In this document: positions 38,697 through 46,064 of the stretch, piece after piece
Position numbering within the stretch: position 1 is the stretch's first letter
How the letters are laid out: each line of letters starts with the position of its first letter
Origin: CAIJXB01 sp964439595
GTDB taxonomy: Bacteria > Chlamydiota > Chlamydiia > Chlamydiales > Rhabdochlamydiaceae
DNA length: 64,000 bases
Assembly (NCBI GenBank): GCA_964439595.1
Contig: CAYTOK010000002.1
Location: forward strand, 1-64,000
Direction: 5' to 3'
Position numbers and translations under genes: made by a program
The notes under the pieces: generated by a model
What the model was told of the DNA's origin: nothing
Databases searched by the model: none
What the model saw: the letters and a program-made list of their open reading frames with translations, nothing else

Positions 38697-39266
38697 CTAA
38701 GAAGAAAATCCAATAACTGCCTTATAGCAAGCAATGAGGTGGTTTACTCCATTCATCGCTCTATGAGGTTTATTTTCCGGAAAGAGATTGTAGGCTTTTG
38801 CTATTTTGTCTTTAGAGAGCCCTGTTAGCCAGGGTTTTTCTTTTTTTAAGAGGGAAGCTGCCCAATACATCGAAGCTAGATCAAGCCAGTGGTAGGGCCA
38901 AAGCTTTTTTTCTTGGAGATCGGGGCTGATAAACTGCGCGAAGAAAGCTCTATCAAAAGAGGGGTTTTGGCAAATAAATACGGCGTTAGTGCGAGTGATT
39001 TGCCATTTAGCAAAGCAATTTTGGATTTCTTCGGAAATAACCTCCGGTGTTTTACCGTAGCTTATTTGCTCCCAATTGAATCCGTTAATTTGTAAGCTTG
39101 CAAGGTCGCTATTTTGCCACTCTTCGTAGCTTTGAAAAACGATGGATTCATAGCTATCGAGCTCATCTCCTGATTCTATATTTATAATTTTAAATGCTAT
39201 TTCAATGCTTTTATGGGTGAAGGGGTTTAGGCCGTTTGTTTCAGTGTCTAAAAAAATGCCCAGCAT
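38697..39266 (-). CDS. DnaQ-like 3'-5' exonuclease family protein, incomplete active site
   Basis: A 189-residue RNase T/DnaQ fold with GIFLDTETNGL (first Asp-x-Glu), IEIAFKI and CQNPSFDRAFF (third acidic residue). The last motif should read H-x4-D but here is HRAMNG, so the final Asp is absent. Activity is therefore doubtful. I set the start at ATG 39266; the longer frame adds 28 residues. It is divergent from nusB. A second DnaQ-like gene lies at 60.7 kb with intact motifs. Confidence 0.78.
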   Translation of the reverse strand: MLGIFLDTETNGLNPFTHKSIEIAFKIINIESGDELDSYESIVFQSYEEWQNSDLASLQINGFNWEQISYGKTPEVISEEIQNCFAKWQITRTNAVFICQNPSFDRAFFAQFISPDLQEKKLWPYHWLDLASMYWAASLLKKEKPWLTGLSKDKIAKAYNLFPENKPHRAMNGVNHLIACYKAVIGFSS

Positions 39267-39458
39267 AATGCCCCGCTTTTGTTGTAGTAAATAGATTGGA
39301 TAACAGTATTTTGGAATAATTCTCAATGAAAAATTGAAATTAAAATACATTTTACGTTATTCCTTTGGGAAGGGCACGAAAAAAATAGATAAGCTTTTTC
39401 TTGGTGCTCAGAATGACAAAATATGGTATCCTCTGTTTTTTTTCTATAAGGTAGAGTT

Positions 39459-39893
39459 ATGGCATTTTCACAGCAAAAGTTTAGAGAGATTGTTTTTCAG
39501 CTTCTTTTTAGTCAGGACTTTGTCCAAATAGAAGAAGAAATCCTAGATTTTATGATGCACCAGCTTGCTGTAACTAAGAGCACTATGCGCAAAGCTTTAG
39601 AAAAGGGGAAGTTAGTTGCTTTTCATTTTTCTGAAATTGACGAGATAATTCGTCGATTTTCTTCTGCCTATGACATTGATCGTATCGGTAAGGTTGAAAG
39701 GACTATTTTGCGTCTTGGTATATATGAGCTCTGCTATGAACCTGAAATCCCTTCTAAAGTAGTAATTGCAGAAGCTATTCGACTAGCTCGTAAATTTTCT
39801 ACAGCAGAAAGTTCTTTGTTTGTAAATGCTGTCTTGGATGCTTATTTTCAAAGTGGGGAAAAAGATGTCCGACCTTCTGCCCTTTCAACATAA
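39459..39893 (+). CDS. nusB: Transcription antitermination factor NusB
   Basis: NusB binds boxA RNA with NusE (S10) during rRNA transcription. The all-helical 144-residue protein shows FREIVFQLLFSQD at the start and VERTILRLGIYELCYEPEIPSKVVIAEAIRLARKF, the diagnostic NusB block, near the end. Its 3' end overlaps the murB start by 29 bases. The ATG at 39459 follows AAGGTAGAG. Confidence 0.95.
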   Translation: MAFSQQKFREIVFQLLFSQDFVQIEEEILDFMMHQLAVTKSTMRKALEKGKLVAFHFSEIDEIIRRFSSAYDIDRIGKVERTILRLGIYELCYEPEIPSKVVIAEAIRLARKFSTAESSLFVNAVLDAYFQSGEKDVRPSALST

Positions 39894-40737
39894 TAAGCCC
39901 CTTAAAGAGGTCTCCACATTTTGTATAGGGGGGCCTGCTCGTCTTTTTGTTGAAATAGATTCTGAAAAAAATATGGAATTAGCTCTAGCTTACGCCACAA
40001 AAGAAAAGATTCCTTTTTTTGTTTTGGGCAAGGGATCTAATTGCCTTTTTGAGGATAGAGGATTTGACGGTCTTGTTATCCATAATAAAATAGCTCACTT
40101 AAAAATTGATGGTACTACAGTAGATGTAGGTAGTGGTTATAGCTTTTCTTTACTTGGTTTTAAAACAGCAAAAATGGGGCTTTCGGGATTAGAGTTTGCT
40201 TCGGGAATTCCAGGAAGTGTTGGAGGTGCTGTTTTTATGAATGCTGGGGCCAATGGTTTAGAGACAGCAGATCATTTAACTCAGGTTTCTTTTATAGACA
40301 CAGAGGGGAGATTTTGTCAGTTTCTTAAGGATGATTTGCAGTTTAGCTATCGACATTCGATATTTCATGAGAAAAAGGGAGTGATTACTTCAGCAAAATT
40401 CTCTTTAATACCCTGTGATAAAGCAAGAAGTCGACAGTTAAATATTATAGAGTATAGAACATCCTCTCAGCCAACGCAAGATGCGTCAGCTGGGTGCGCT
40501 TTTAGAAATCCCTTAGGAGCTTCCGCGGGCGCGTTAATTGAAAAAAGTGGGTTAAAGGGTTTTTCTATAGGTGGAGCTGAAGTTTCTTTAAAACATGCAA
40601 ATTTTATTGTAAACAGATCGAATGCTTCTGCTCAAGATGTTCTGGATCTTGTAAAACTGGTGCAAGAAAAAGTTAAAGAGTCTTCAGGGATTACTTTAGA
40701 AATGGAGATTCGATGTGTTCCTTATCAAATTCTGTAG
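39865..40737 (+). CDS. murB: UDP-N-acetylenolpyruvoylglucosamine reductase
   Basis: MurB uses FAD and NADPH to make UDP-MurNAc for peptidoglycan. The FAD-domain motifs CIGGPARLFVEI, LGKGSNCLFEDRGF, GLEFASGIPGSVGGAVFMNAG and the late GCAFRNP segment are present, followed by GASAGALIEKSGLKG. It has 290 residues. I chose ATG 39865, inside nusB, because homology starts there and GTGGGGAAAAAG precedes it. It overlaps the next gene by 25 bases. Its presence indicates that this bacterium can make peptidoglycan precursors. Confidence 0.95.
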   Translation: MSDLLPFQHNKPLKEVSTFCIGGPARLFVEIDSEKNMELALAYATKEKIPFFVLGKGSNCLFEDRGFDGLVIHNKIAHLKIDGTTVDVGSGYSFSLLGFKTAKMGLSGLEFASGIPGSVGGAVFMNAGANGLETADHLTQVSFIDTEGRFCQFLKDDLQFSYRHSIFHEKKGVITSAKFSLIPCDKARSRQLNIIEYRTSSQPTQDASAGCAFRNPLGASAGALIEKSGLKGFSIGGAEVSLKHANFIVNRSNASAQDVLDLVKLVQEKVKESSGITLEMEIRCVPYQIL

Positions 40738-41561
40738 ATCCCTTTAAGGCGGATCTTCACACTCACACAACATGCTCTGATGGTTCTTTTACGCCGAAGG
40801 AGTTAATTGATTTAGCCTGTAAAGAGAATCTACAGGGATTATCCATTACAGATCATGATACAATTGACGCCTACGCAGAAGCTATTCCTTATGCTAAACA
40901 AAAAGGTATTTTATTAGCCCCCGGGGTTGAGTTTTCTTGTGAACATAAGAGAAAGAGTGTTCACATTCTAGGTTATGACTTTTCTTTAGAAAATGCCAAT
41001 TTTAAAGCGTACTGTTTAAGGCAGCAGCATAAAAGAGTAATTCGTAATAAAGGAATACTCGATAGATTGCGGAGGCTTAGAATTATTATTGAGGAATCAG
41101 ATCTTCGAAAAATTCACGACAACCCTTTGACGATTGGCAGGCCTCATATAGCAGAGGCTATGATTTTAAAGGGGTATGTAAGGTCTATTCAAGAAGCTTT
41201 CCAGTCTTATCTTGGAGATCAGGGATGTTGTTTTGTGCAGGGAGAGCCATTCCCTGTGCAAGAAGGTATTTCCATTATTCATGAAGCAGGAGGAAAAGCT
41301 TTCATTGCTCATCCTAATTTATACACAAATCATCAGTTTGTGGAAGAGATTTTATCTTTAGGTTTTGATGGTATAGAATGCTACTATGGACGCTTTTCTT
41401 ATGGGAAGGAGAAAAAATGGCTCGACATAGCTAAGAAAAGAGATCTTTTAATTAGCGGAGGTTCTGATTTTCATGGATCTGCTAAACCGCAGGTTTTTCT
41501 TGGCTGTTCTTACGTGGAAAAAGAAGCGTTTGCTTCTATCTTTACATCTAAGTGTTTTTAA
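40713..41561 (+). CDS. PHP-domain phosphoesterase (RNase AM/YciV-like)
   Basis: The PHP motifs are ADLHTHTTCSDGSFTP, ITDHDTIDAY, PGVEFSC and late SGGSDFHG, which together form the trinuclear metal site. The middle RPHIAEAMILKGY and FIAHPN fit the YciV/TrpH subgroup, which acts on 5'-phosphorylated nucleotides or RNA ends. The length of 282 residues agrees. It begins 25 bases inside murB, so the nusB-murB-PHP set is one operon. The exact substrate is inference from family. Confidence 0.9.
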   Translation: MCSLSNSVDPFKADLHTHTTCSDGSFTPKELIDLACKENLQGLSITDHDTIDAYAEAIPYAKQKGILLAPGVEFSCEHKRKSVHILGYDFSLENANFKAYCLRQQHKRVIRNKGILDRLRRLRIIIEESDLRKIHDNPLTIGRPHIAEAMILKGYVRSIQEAFQSYLGDQGCCFVQGEPFPVQEGISIIHEAGGKAFIAHPNLYTNHQFVEEILSLGFDGIECYYGRFSYGKEKKWLDIAKKRDLLISGGSDFHGSAKPQVFLGCSYVEKEAFASIFTSKCF

Positions 41562-42286
41562 GCATGACGTAGAAAAAGTCTTGTAAAAGAAGGGGCCCCT
41601 TGTTCTTCTTTTAGAATTTCTTCTTTTTCTTCGAAAAATGTTTTAATTTCTTGAGGGGTGGGATATTTTGAAGAAGGTTTTTCTGCTAGTTCATATGCTG
41701 TAGCAAAAAGGGCTTGCAGTGTGCTTAGCTTGTCTTTTAGTAATGGAGCACGAAGACAGGATAAATGTTTTAGTAGCCGATTCTGGGCTAGGGTAGAGAT
41801 CTTATTAAGCGCTTTTTTTGTTTTTTCGTGTTCTTCATAGTATATGAACGTTGATAACTCAAAGATCTCTGTAATAACTTCTTCGATTTCTTCTGGAGGG
41901 ATTTCTTGTATTGGAAGAAATTGACCGGGTATTTTTTTTACTTTGCCTTGAGACTGTTTAAAAAAACTTAACGTGGTCAGATTTGTTTTAGAAATTCCGG
42001 GATATTGCTCTAAGGACTTTATTTTTTTTTGTAATAACGAAACGTCTTTAATTTGTTTTAGCGCGGAAATTTCTTGCTCTATGTGCTTATTGAAAGCGTC
42101 AACAACTTTTCCGTAGAGAGACACGATTTGCTCTGCCATTCTTTCGTTTTTGCACATTTTTTGAGCGGAAGATAAGTTTTTGAAAAGCGCATGGAGATCT
42201 TTAGGGGATACGGGGGTTTCTATCCGATTTTTTATCTCGGTTATAATGGCTTGCACTAAGAAAGTAGAGGTTTCAATTTTAGTCAT
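41558..42286 (-). CDS. Helical protein of unknown function
   Basis: A 242-residue soluble, highly helical protein (QIVSLYGKVVDAFNKHIEQE, LKDKLSTLQALFATAYEL), with no signal peptide. I recognise no domain. The ATG at 42286 is followed by a normal codon pattern. The end overlaps the PHP gene end by 4 bases. It has no clear partner in the neighbourhood. Confidence 0.62.
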   Translation of the reverse strand: MTKIETSTFLVQAIITEIKNRIETPVSPKDLHALFKNLSSAQKMCKNERMAEQIVSLYGKVVDAFNKHIEQEISALKQIKDVSLLQKKIKSLEQYPGISKTNLTTLSFFKQSQGKVKKIPGQFLPIQEIPPEEIEEVITEIFELSTFIYYEEHEKTKKALNKISTLAQNRLLKHLSCLRAPLLKDKLSTLQALFATAYELAEKPSSKYPTPQEIKTFFEEKEEILKEEQGAPSFTRLFLRHA

Positions 42287-42357
42287 AACCTTTACTTACT
42301 TCTTAATCGAATTTATTGCACGAAAAATTCGCTTTAAGGTTTTTTAAAATTTAAACT

Positions 42358-42672
42358 TTAAAAGTTGTAGGTGAGAATATAGACAAGAAAAAAAGTAACA
42401 AGAGGAAGAGACCAGATCTTATATGTTTTTTTGTACTCTTGTTTGTAAATAGCTCTCCAAAGTAGGTAAATAGTGATTGGGATAGACAAGGGAAGACAGA
42501 AAATAAGACTCATAAGCCAAAGTCCTAAAAATAAAGTCATGTCGGGAGTATCGAATATCATAGCAGACAGTATGGACATAAGAACAAAAAAAGGGAGCAC
42601 TAATGTGTAGATTATAGTGCACGCAATTGCTATTTTTTTTGCTATTTTTTTTTCAGAAGAGGATTTTGACAT
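42358..42672 (-). CDS. Small three-helix membrane protein, unknown
   Basis: A 104-residue protein with a basic start (SKSSSEKKIAKK) and three hydrophobic helices at about 12-38, 45-70 and 83-101. Nothing specific is recognisable. It sits on the minus strand 27 bases after the MnmM-like gene, so the two may share a transcript. A nested minus-strand frame at 42419-42622 is a shadow. Confidence 0.58.
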   Translation of the reverse strand: MSKSSSEKKIAKKIAIACTIIYTLVLPFFVLMSILSAMIFDTPDMTLFLGLWLMSLIFCLPLSIPITIYLLWRAIYKQEYKKTYKIWSLPLVTFFLVYILTYNF

Positions 42673-42699
42673 AATTTTTTTGCTATTAGTTTAAACTTT

Positions 42700-43293
42700 C
42701 TAGAATTGTAGTTTTTTTTGCACTAAAAGTAAAGAGGGGGATGCATTTCTATTATTCCAAGCTATAGAGGTAACCGACCATGTTGCTGGATCTAAAGAGG
42801 AGACTAGTTTGTAGATAGCAGTTTCTTCGATCTTGCCTTCTTCATGACCCGGATAGCAGGTTATAGAAAGTGCTCCTCCGTTAGTTAGCACGGATAGTGC
42901 AGAAGAGATGCTTTTTATAGTTGAATTACTTTGGGTGGTTATTGTTTTATCACCCCCCGGTAAGTATCCCAAGTTATAGACGATAAGTTTGCATTTTTTT
43001 TGTGTAATGGAGCTGATATTTTCATGAGACCCTAAAAAAAAAGAAACATGTGAAAAAAAACTAGGAGCATCTTCTTGTAATATTTTCTTAGTGTTGTTTA
43101 TAGCTTTTTCTTGGATGTCTACACAAAAAAGATTTGTATTTTTTTTGTTTTGCAAAAGAAGAGCCAACCGTAGTGAATCCTTTCCATTGCCGCAGGTAGC
43201 GTCAATGACAGTGTCGTTATCGCATACAATTCTCTGCCAAAAAATATAGGAGAGATCTAGTGGGGTGTTAAACAACGGAAAATGACTTCGCAT
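42700..43293 (-). CDS. MnmM/YtqB-like class I SAM methyltransferase
   Basis: A 197-residue Rossmann methyltransferase. SAM-binding motif I is VIDATCGNGKDSLRLA, followed by LFCVDIQEKAI, and VYNLGYLPGGDKTITT is the signature of the family that includes B. subtilis YtqB/MnmM, which finishes the mnm5s2U34 wobble modification of tRNA. This identification rests on that motif and on length. It is divergent from tRNA-Val and precedes a small membrane protein gene on the same strand. Confidence 0.82.
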   Translation of the reverse strand: MRSHFPLFNTPLDLSYIFWQRIVCDNDTVIDATCGNGKDSLRLALLLQNKKNTNLFCVDIQEKAINNTKKILQEDAPSFFSHVSFFLGSHENISSITQKKCKLIVYNLGYLPGGDKTITTQSNSTIKSISSALSVLTNGGALSITCYPGHEEGKIEETAIYKLVSSLDPATWSVTSIAWNNRNASPSLLLVQKKLQF

Positions 43294-43353
43294 AAAAGGG
43301 AATTCCTTAAAATGGTAATACTTTAGTAGTTTTGTCTATATAAGAAAACTAAT

Positions 43354-43374
43354 AAGTTGTTCGCAACTTTTTTT
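43354..43374 (+). terminator. TTCG-loop terminator with no obvious upstream gene
   Basis: AAGTTG-TTCG-CAACTT is followed by a run of T to 43374. The UUCG tetraloop and U run make a textbook terminator for plus-strand transcription, but no plus-strand gene lies upstream for over a kilobase. Confidence 0.65.
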
Positions 43375-43474
43375 AGGACTCAAAGCGATATTTTTATGCA
43401 ACGCTAACATGCCTAAAAAAAGAAGTTGCGAATAACTTGCTCTCATATTATGATCTTGCACGTGTTAAATCATT

Positions 43475-43548
43475 GGGGCATTAGCTCAGTTGGTTAGAGC
43501 GCCACGTTGACATCGTGGAGGTCGGCTGTTCGAGTCAGCCATGTCCCA
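43475..43548 (+). tRNA. tRNA-Val (anticodon GAC)
   Basis: A 74-nt cloverleaf. The acceptor GGGGCAT pairs with ATGTCCC (one G-U), the D arm contains AGCTCAGTTGGTTAGAGC, the anticodon stem CCACG/CGTGG encloses TTGACAT with anticodon GAC, and the T arm contains GTTCGAGTC. The discriminator is A43548 and CCA is not encoded. The final acceptor bases ATG at 43541-43543 are also the start codon of the downstream ORF. Confidence 0.95.
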
Positions 43549-44797
43549 TTTTATAAAGAGAGCATTTATTTCCTTAGCAAACTTAAGAAACGTAGCGGCT
43601 GTTTTGCTTGCTTTGACTGTGAAAGAACTGTTCCCTAAGGCATTATTGCTTGGGGGTCGAGCTACTTCATTAGGCTTTTATTACAATTTTTTCCTTCCTT
43701 TCCCTTTTGACAAGAATTTTTTAAAACAAATAGAAGAACGTATGTTGTTTTCTATTTTAAAAAAAGAAAAAGTTTCTTTTAGAGAGATGGTTCCCTATAG
43801 TGCGAAGCAGTATTTTTTATCTCGTAAGGAAAGTTTTTTAGTTGATCAGGTTGAAAGAAGTCTTTCCTCAACGGTGTCCCTCTTGGAAATAGCAGGGCAG
43901 ATGTTTTTGACAGAGGCCGAAGGAGGGGTTAAAGATCTAGGGGAGATTGGATCAGTAAAAATCTTAAAAGAAGAGGTTTTGGGCAAGGGAAAGGTGCGAA
44001 TTCATGGCACTGCCTTTTCTTCAAAAATGGAGTTGAAGGAGTTTTTTAAAGAAAAAGGGGATTGGGTTGGGGTTTCTCATGAGATTTTGGGTGAGAAGAA
44101 GGGCTTATTTTCTTTTTATGAGGGCACTTCTTGCTTTTGGTTTTCTAAGGGATTGCAATTAAAATCTCAATTGCTACAAAAGTTAGAAAAGCTAGCGGAA
44201 GAGTTTGGAGTGAATTTTGTTTCTACAAAATCTGTTTCTGAAGAGATTATTATAACATCTTTTTTAAAGGATCAATGGAAAATGTTTGAAAAAACAGGGG
44301 GAAAGGATCTGAAAAAGGTGTGTGGAGAAAATGTAACTGTTTGTGGCTTAGATGATAACGTGTGTGATTTTGGCCTTTTTGATACTCCTGTTTATGTGTC
44401 TAATATTTCTTGGGTATTTTGCAGGGAGAGTTTTCTTTTAGAAGAAGTGATTTCTTGCTTGCATTTTGTGACTAAAATCTTTAAAATCCTAGGCTTTGAA
44501 TTCAGAATGGTTTTAGTAGAAAAACCCAAGTCTCGAAGTAAATGGTTGAAGGATGGCTTTTTAAAAGCGTTTGACACTTTAGAAACGGAGACCAGGGAAG
44601 ATCTAAAAGATGGTTCAAGGATAGAGTGCCGAATTCAAGATAGGTTGGGTTTAGAATGGCCTGTTTCTTGTGTGTACGCCCCTAGAAAAGTGGAAGGTAG
44701 AGAAGGTTTCTTCTTTTTGCCTTTTTCCTTGTTTCTTTCTTTAGAGAGAATCATTGCTTTAATTGTGGAAAAGTCAAAGGAAGAATTGCTTTTTTGA
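43541..44797 (+). CDS. ThrRS-derived protein without catalytic or editing residues
   Basis: An intact 418-codon frame related to threonyl-tRNA synthetase. Residues 15-70 match the editing domain (VKELFPKALLLGG, LGFYYNF, IEERM), 132-158 match GEIGSVKILK and RIHGTAF, and 290-418 match the catalytic core end (SWVFCRES, IQDRLGLEWP, LSLERIIALIVE). Missing are the TGS domain, the editing histidines (HSCAH is NVAAV), the CRGPH motif, motif 2, the zinc Cys and both zinc His (now Trp and Phe), and the anticodon-binding domain. It sits where thrS precedes infC in other bacteria. Its start lies in the tRNA-Val acceptor. The function is unknown; a binding protein or a slowly decaying gene are both possible. 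Confidence 0.75.
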   Translation: MSHFIKRAFISLANLRNVAAVLLALTVKELFPKALLLGGRATSLGFYYNFFLPFPFDKNFLKQIEERMLFSILKKEKVSFREMVPYSAKQYFLSRKESFLVDQVERSLSSTVSLLEIAGQMFLTEAEGGVKDLGEIGSVKILKEEVLGKGKVRIHGTAFSSKMELKEFFKEKGDWVGVSHEILGEKKGLFSFYEGTSCFWFSKGLQLKSQLLQKLEKLAEEFGVNFVSTKSVSEEIIITSFLKDQWKMFEKTGGKDLKKVCGENVTVCGLDDNVCDFGLFDTPVYVSNISWVFCRESFLLEEVISCLHFVTKIFKILGFEFRMVLVEKPKSRSKWLKDGFLKAFDTLETETREDLKDGSRIECRIQDRLGLEWPVSCVYAPRKVEGREGFFFLPFSLFLSLERIIALIVEKSKEELLF

Positions 44798-44813
44798 CTG
44801 TAAAAAGTATAAT
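44786..44813 (+). promoter_or_regulatory. Candidate sigma-70-type promoter of the infC operon
   Basis: TTGCTT (44786-44791) and TATAAT (44808-44813) are separated by 16 bases and lie at the end of the ThrRS-like gene, about 35 bases before the infC start. Confidence 0.6.
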
Positions 44814-44846
44814 CGAGTTAGTGGTAAACTAAATAGGAGTGCTACC

Positions 44847-45398
44847 CTGAACTGTAAAATTAATCGAGAAATTCGCGCTGCAAATGTGCGAGTGATAGAC
44901 CAAGATGGAAGTCAGCTTGGCGTTTTATCTTTAGTAGAGGCTCTTGAAAAAGCAGAGCTTGCAGGTTTAGATTTAGTAGAAATTGCAGCTAATGCTGAAC
45001 CCCCAGTCTGTAAAATCATTGATTATGGTAAATATCGTTATCAGATGACTAAGAAGGATAGGGAAGGTAAGAAGTCTCAGCATCAGGTGAAGGTGAAGGA
45101 GCTTAAAATCAAGCCGACTACAGATGATCATGATATCGAAGTAAAGGTGAGACATGCCAGGGAGTTCATTGCTAAGGGAAATAAGGTTCGCATAACTTGT
45201 ACATTTAGAGGAAGAGAGCTAGCTCATCCCGAGATTGGAAAAAAGGCCATGCAACAAGTGTGTGATGCTTTAGCTGATGTGGCTACCCCAGAAGCAGAAG
45301 CTAAGTTAATGGGAAAGAATTTATCTGTTGTGCTAGCTCCCGGAGCTAAAAAGAAGGTAGAAGTGCAACAAAAACCTAATGAAAAATCAATTGCGTAA
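44847..45398 (+). CDS. infC: Translation initiation factor IF-3, probable CTG start
   Basis: IF-3 binds the 30S subunit and checks the start codon. The sequence KINREIRAANVRVID, EPPVCKIIDYGKYRYQ, KELKIKPTTDDHD and CTFRGRELAHPEIG is typical. No ATG, GTG or TTG lies near the expected N terminus. CTG 44847 has AGGAG 7 bases upstream and gives NCKINREIR, aligning with other IF-3 N termini and yielding 183 residues. The next upstream standard start (GTG 44763) would add 28 residues unlike the family. E. coli infC uses a rare ATT for autoregulation, so a rare start here is credible. rpmI and rplT follow. Confidence 0.9.
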   Translation: MNCKINREIRAANVRVIDQDGSQLGVLSLVEALEKAELAGLDLVEIAANAEPPVCKIIDYGKYRYQMTKKDREGKKSQHQVKVKELKIKPTTDDHDIEVKVRHAREFIAKGNKVRITCTFRGRELAHPEIGKKAMQQVCDALADVATPEAEAKLMGKNLSVVLAPGAKKKVEVQQKPNEKSIA

Positions 45399-45413
45399 AT
45401 TGGAGAGAGTATC

Positions 45414-45611
45414 GTGACAAAAATGAAAACTAAAAAAGCTGTGAAAGCACGATTCAAAGTCACAGCAACCGGAAAACTTATGATGAATCATGCCGGAAGA
45501 AGGCATATTTTAACTAAAAAGTCATCTAAGCGTAAAAGACACCTAAAAAAACAGTCTGTTGTAAATAAAGGACAGACGAAAATGTATGCTAGTTTAATGG
45601 GTGTTGCTTAA
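45414..45611 (+). CDS. rpmI: Ribosomal protein L35
   Basis: A 65-residue basic protein: TKMKTKKAVKARFKVTATGK followed by RRHILTKKSSKRKRHLKK. It matches L35 throughout. The start is GTG 45414, which reproduces the family's x-K-M-K-T opening; ATG 45423 would cut three residues. It lies between infC and rplT as in most bacteria. Excess L20 in other species represses this operon by binding the leader or rpmI region; I cannot see the specific site. Confidence 0.95.
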   Translation: MTKMKTKKAVKARFKVTATGKLMMNHAGRRHILTKKSSKRKRHLKKQSVVNKGQTKMYASLMGVA

Positions 45612-45638
45612 AATTGTATTAAATAGTGGAGAAATAAA

Positions 45639-45995
45639 ATGGTAAGAGTCACAAATGCAGTGGCGGGCCATCGCAGAAAAAAAAGATTGCTAAAGCAAGC
45701 TAAAGGCTTTGTAGGCGATCGTAAAAATCACCTTCGTCTTACGACCTGTGCGGTGATGTCTGCTATGGCATTTAACTATGAGCATAGAAAGATTAAAAAA
45801 AGAGATTTCCGTCGTCTATGGACAATTCGTTTAGGAGTTGCCGCTAAACTTAACGGGATTTCTTATAGTAAGTTTATATATGGATTGAAAAAAGCGGGTT
45901 GTCTTTTAAACCGTAAAGTTCTTTCTGATATGGCTATTCGCGATCCTCAAAGCTTTGCTTTTGTTGCAGGAGCTGCTAAACAAGCTTTAGCATAA
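45639..45995 (+). CDS. rplT: Ribosomal protein L20
   Basis: A 118-residue basic helical protein of the 50S subunit: VRVTNAVAGHRRKKRLLKQA, GFVGDRKNHLRL, and RDFRRLWTIRLGVAAKLNGI are diagnostic. GTGGAGAAATAAA precedes the ATG. It lies 27 bases after rpmI. A terminator-like hairpin follows before pheS. Confidence 0.97.
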   Translation: MVRVTNAVAGHRRKKRLLKQAKGFVGDRKNHLRLTTCAVMSAMAFNYEHRKIKKRDFRRLWTIRLGVAAKLNGISYSKFIYGLKKAGCLLNRKVLSDMAIRDPQSFAFVAGAAKQALA

Positions 45996-46014
45996 GGTTT
46001 TCGTATTATATTTT

Positions 46015-46053
46015 GCCTATGATGCATCTATTTGCTTCATAGGCTTTTTTTTT
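46015..46053 (+). terminator. Terminator or attenuator between rplT and pheS
   Basis: GCCTATGA (46015-46022) pairs with TCATAGGC (46037-46044) and is followed by a T run to 46053. The pheS start is only 11 bases beyond, so this is an intrinsic terminator placed in a potential pheS leader. Confidence 0.8.
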
Positions 46054-46064
46054 ATGGGTTATAT

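Noticed and set aside
44859..44861. ATT as infC start codon, as in E. coli
   Set aside because: An in-frame ATT occurs at 44859 but lies 19 bases from AGGAG, too far; CTG 44847 has the normal distance.
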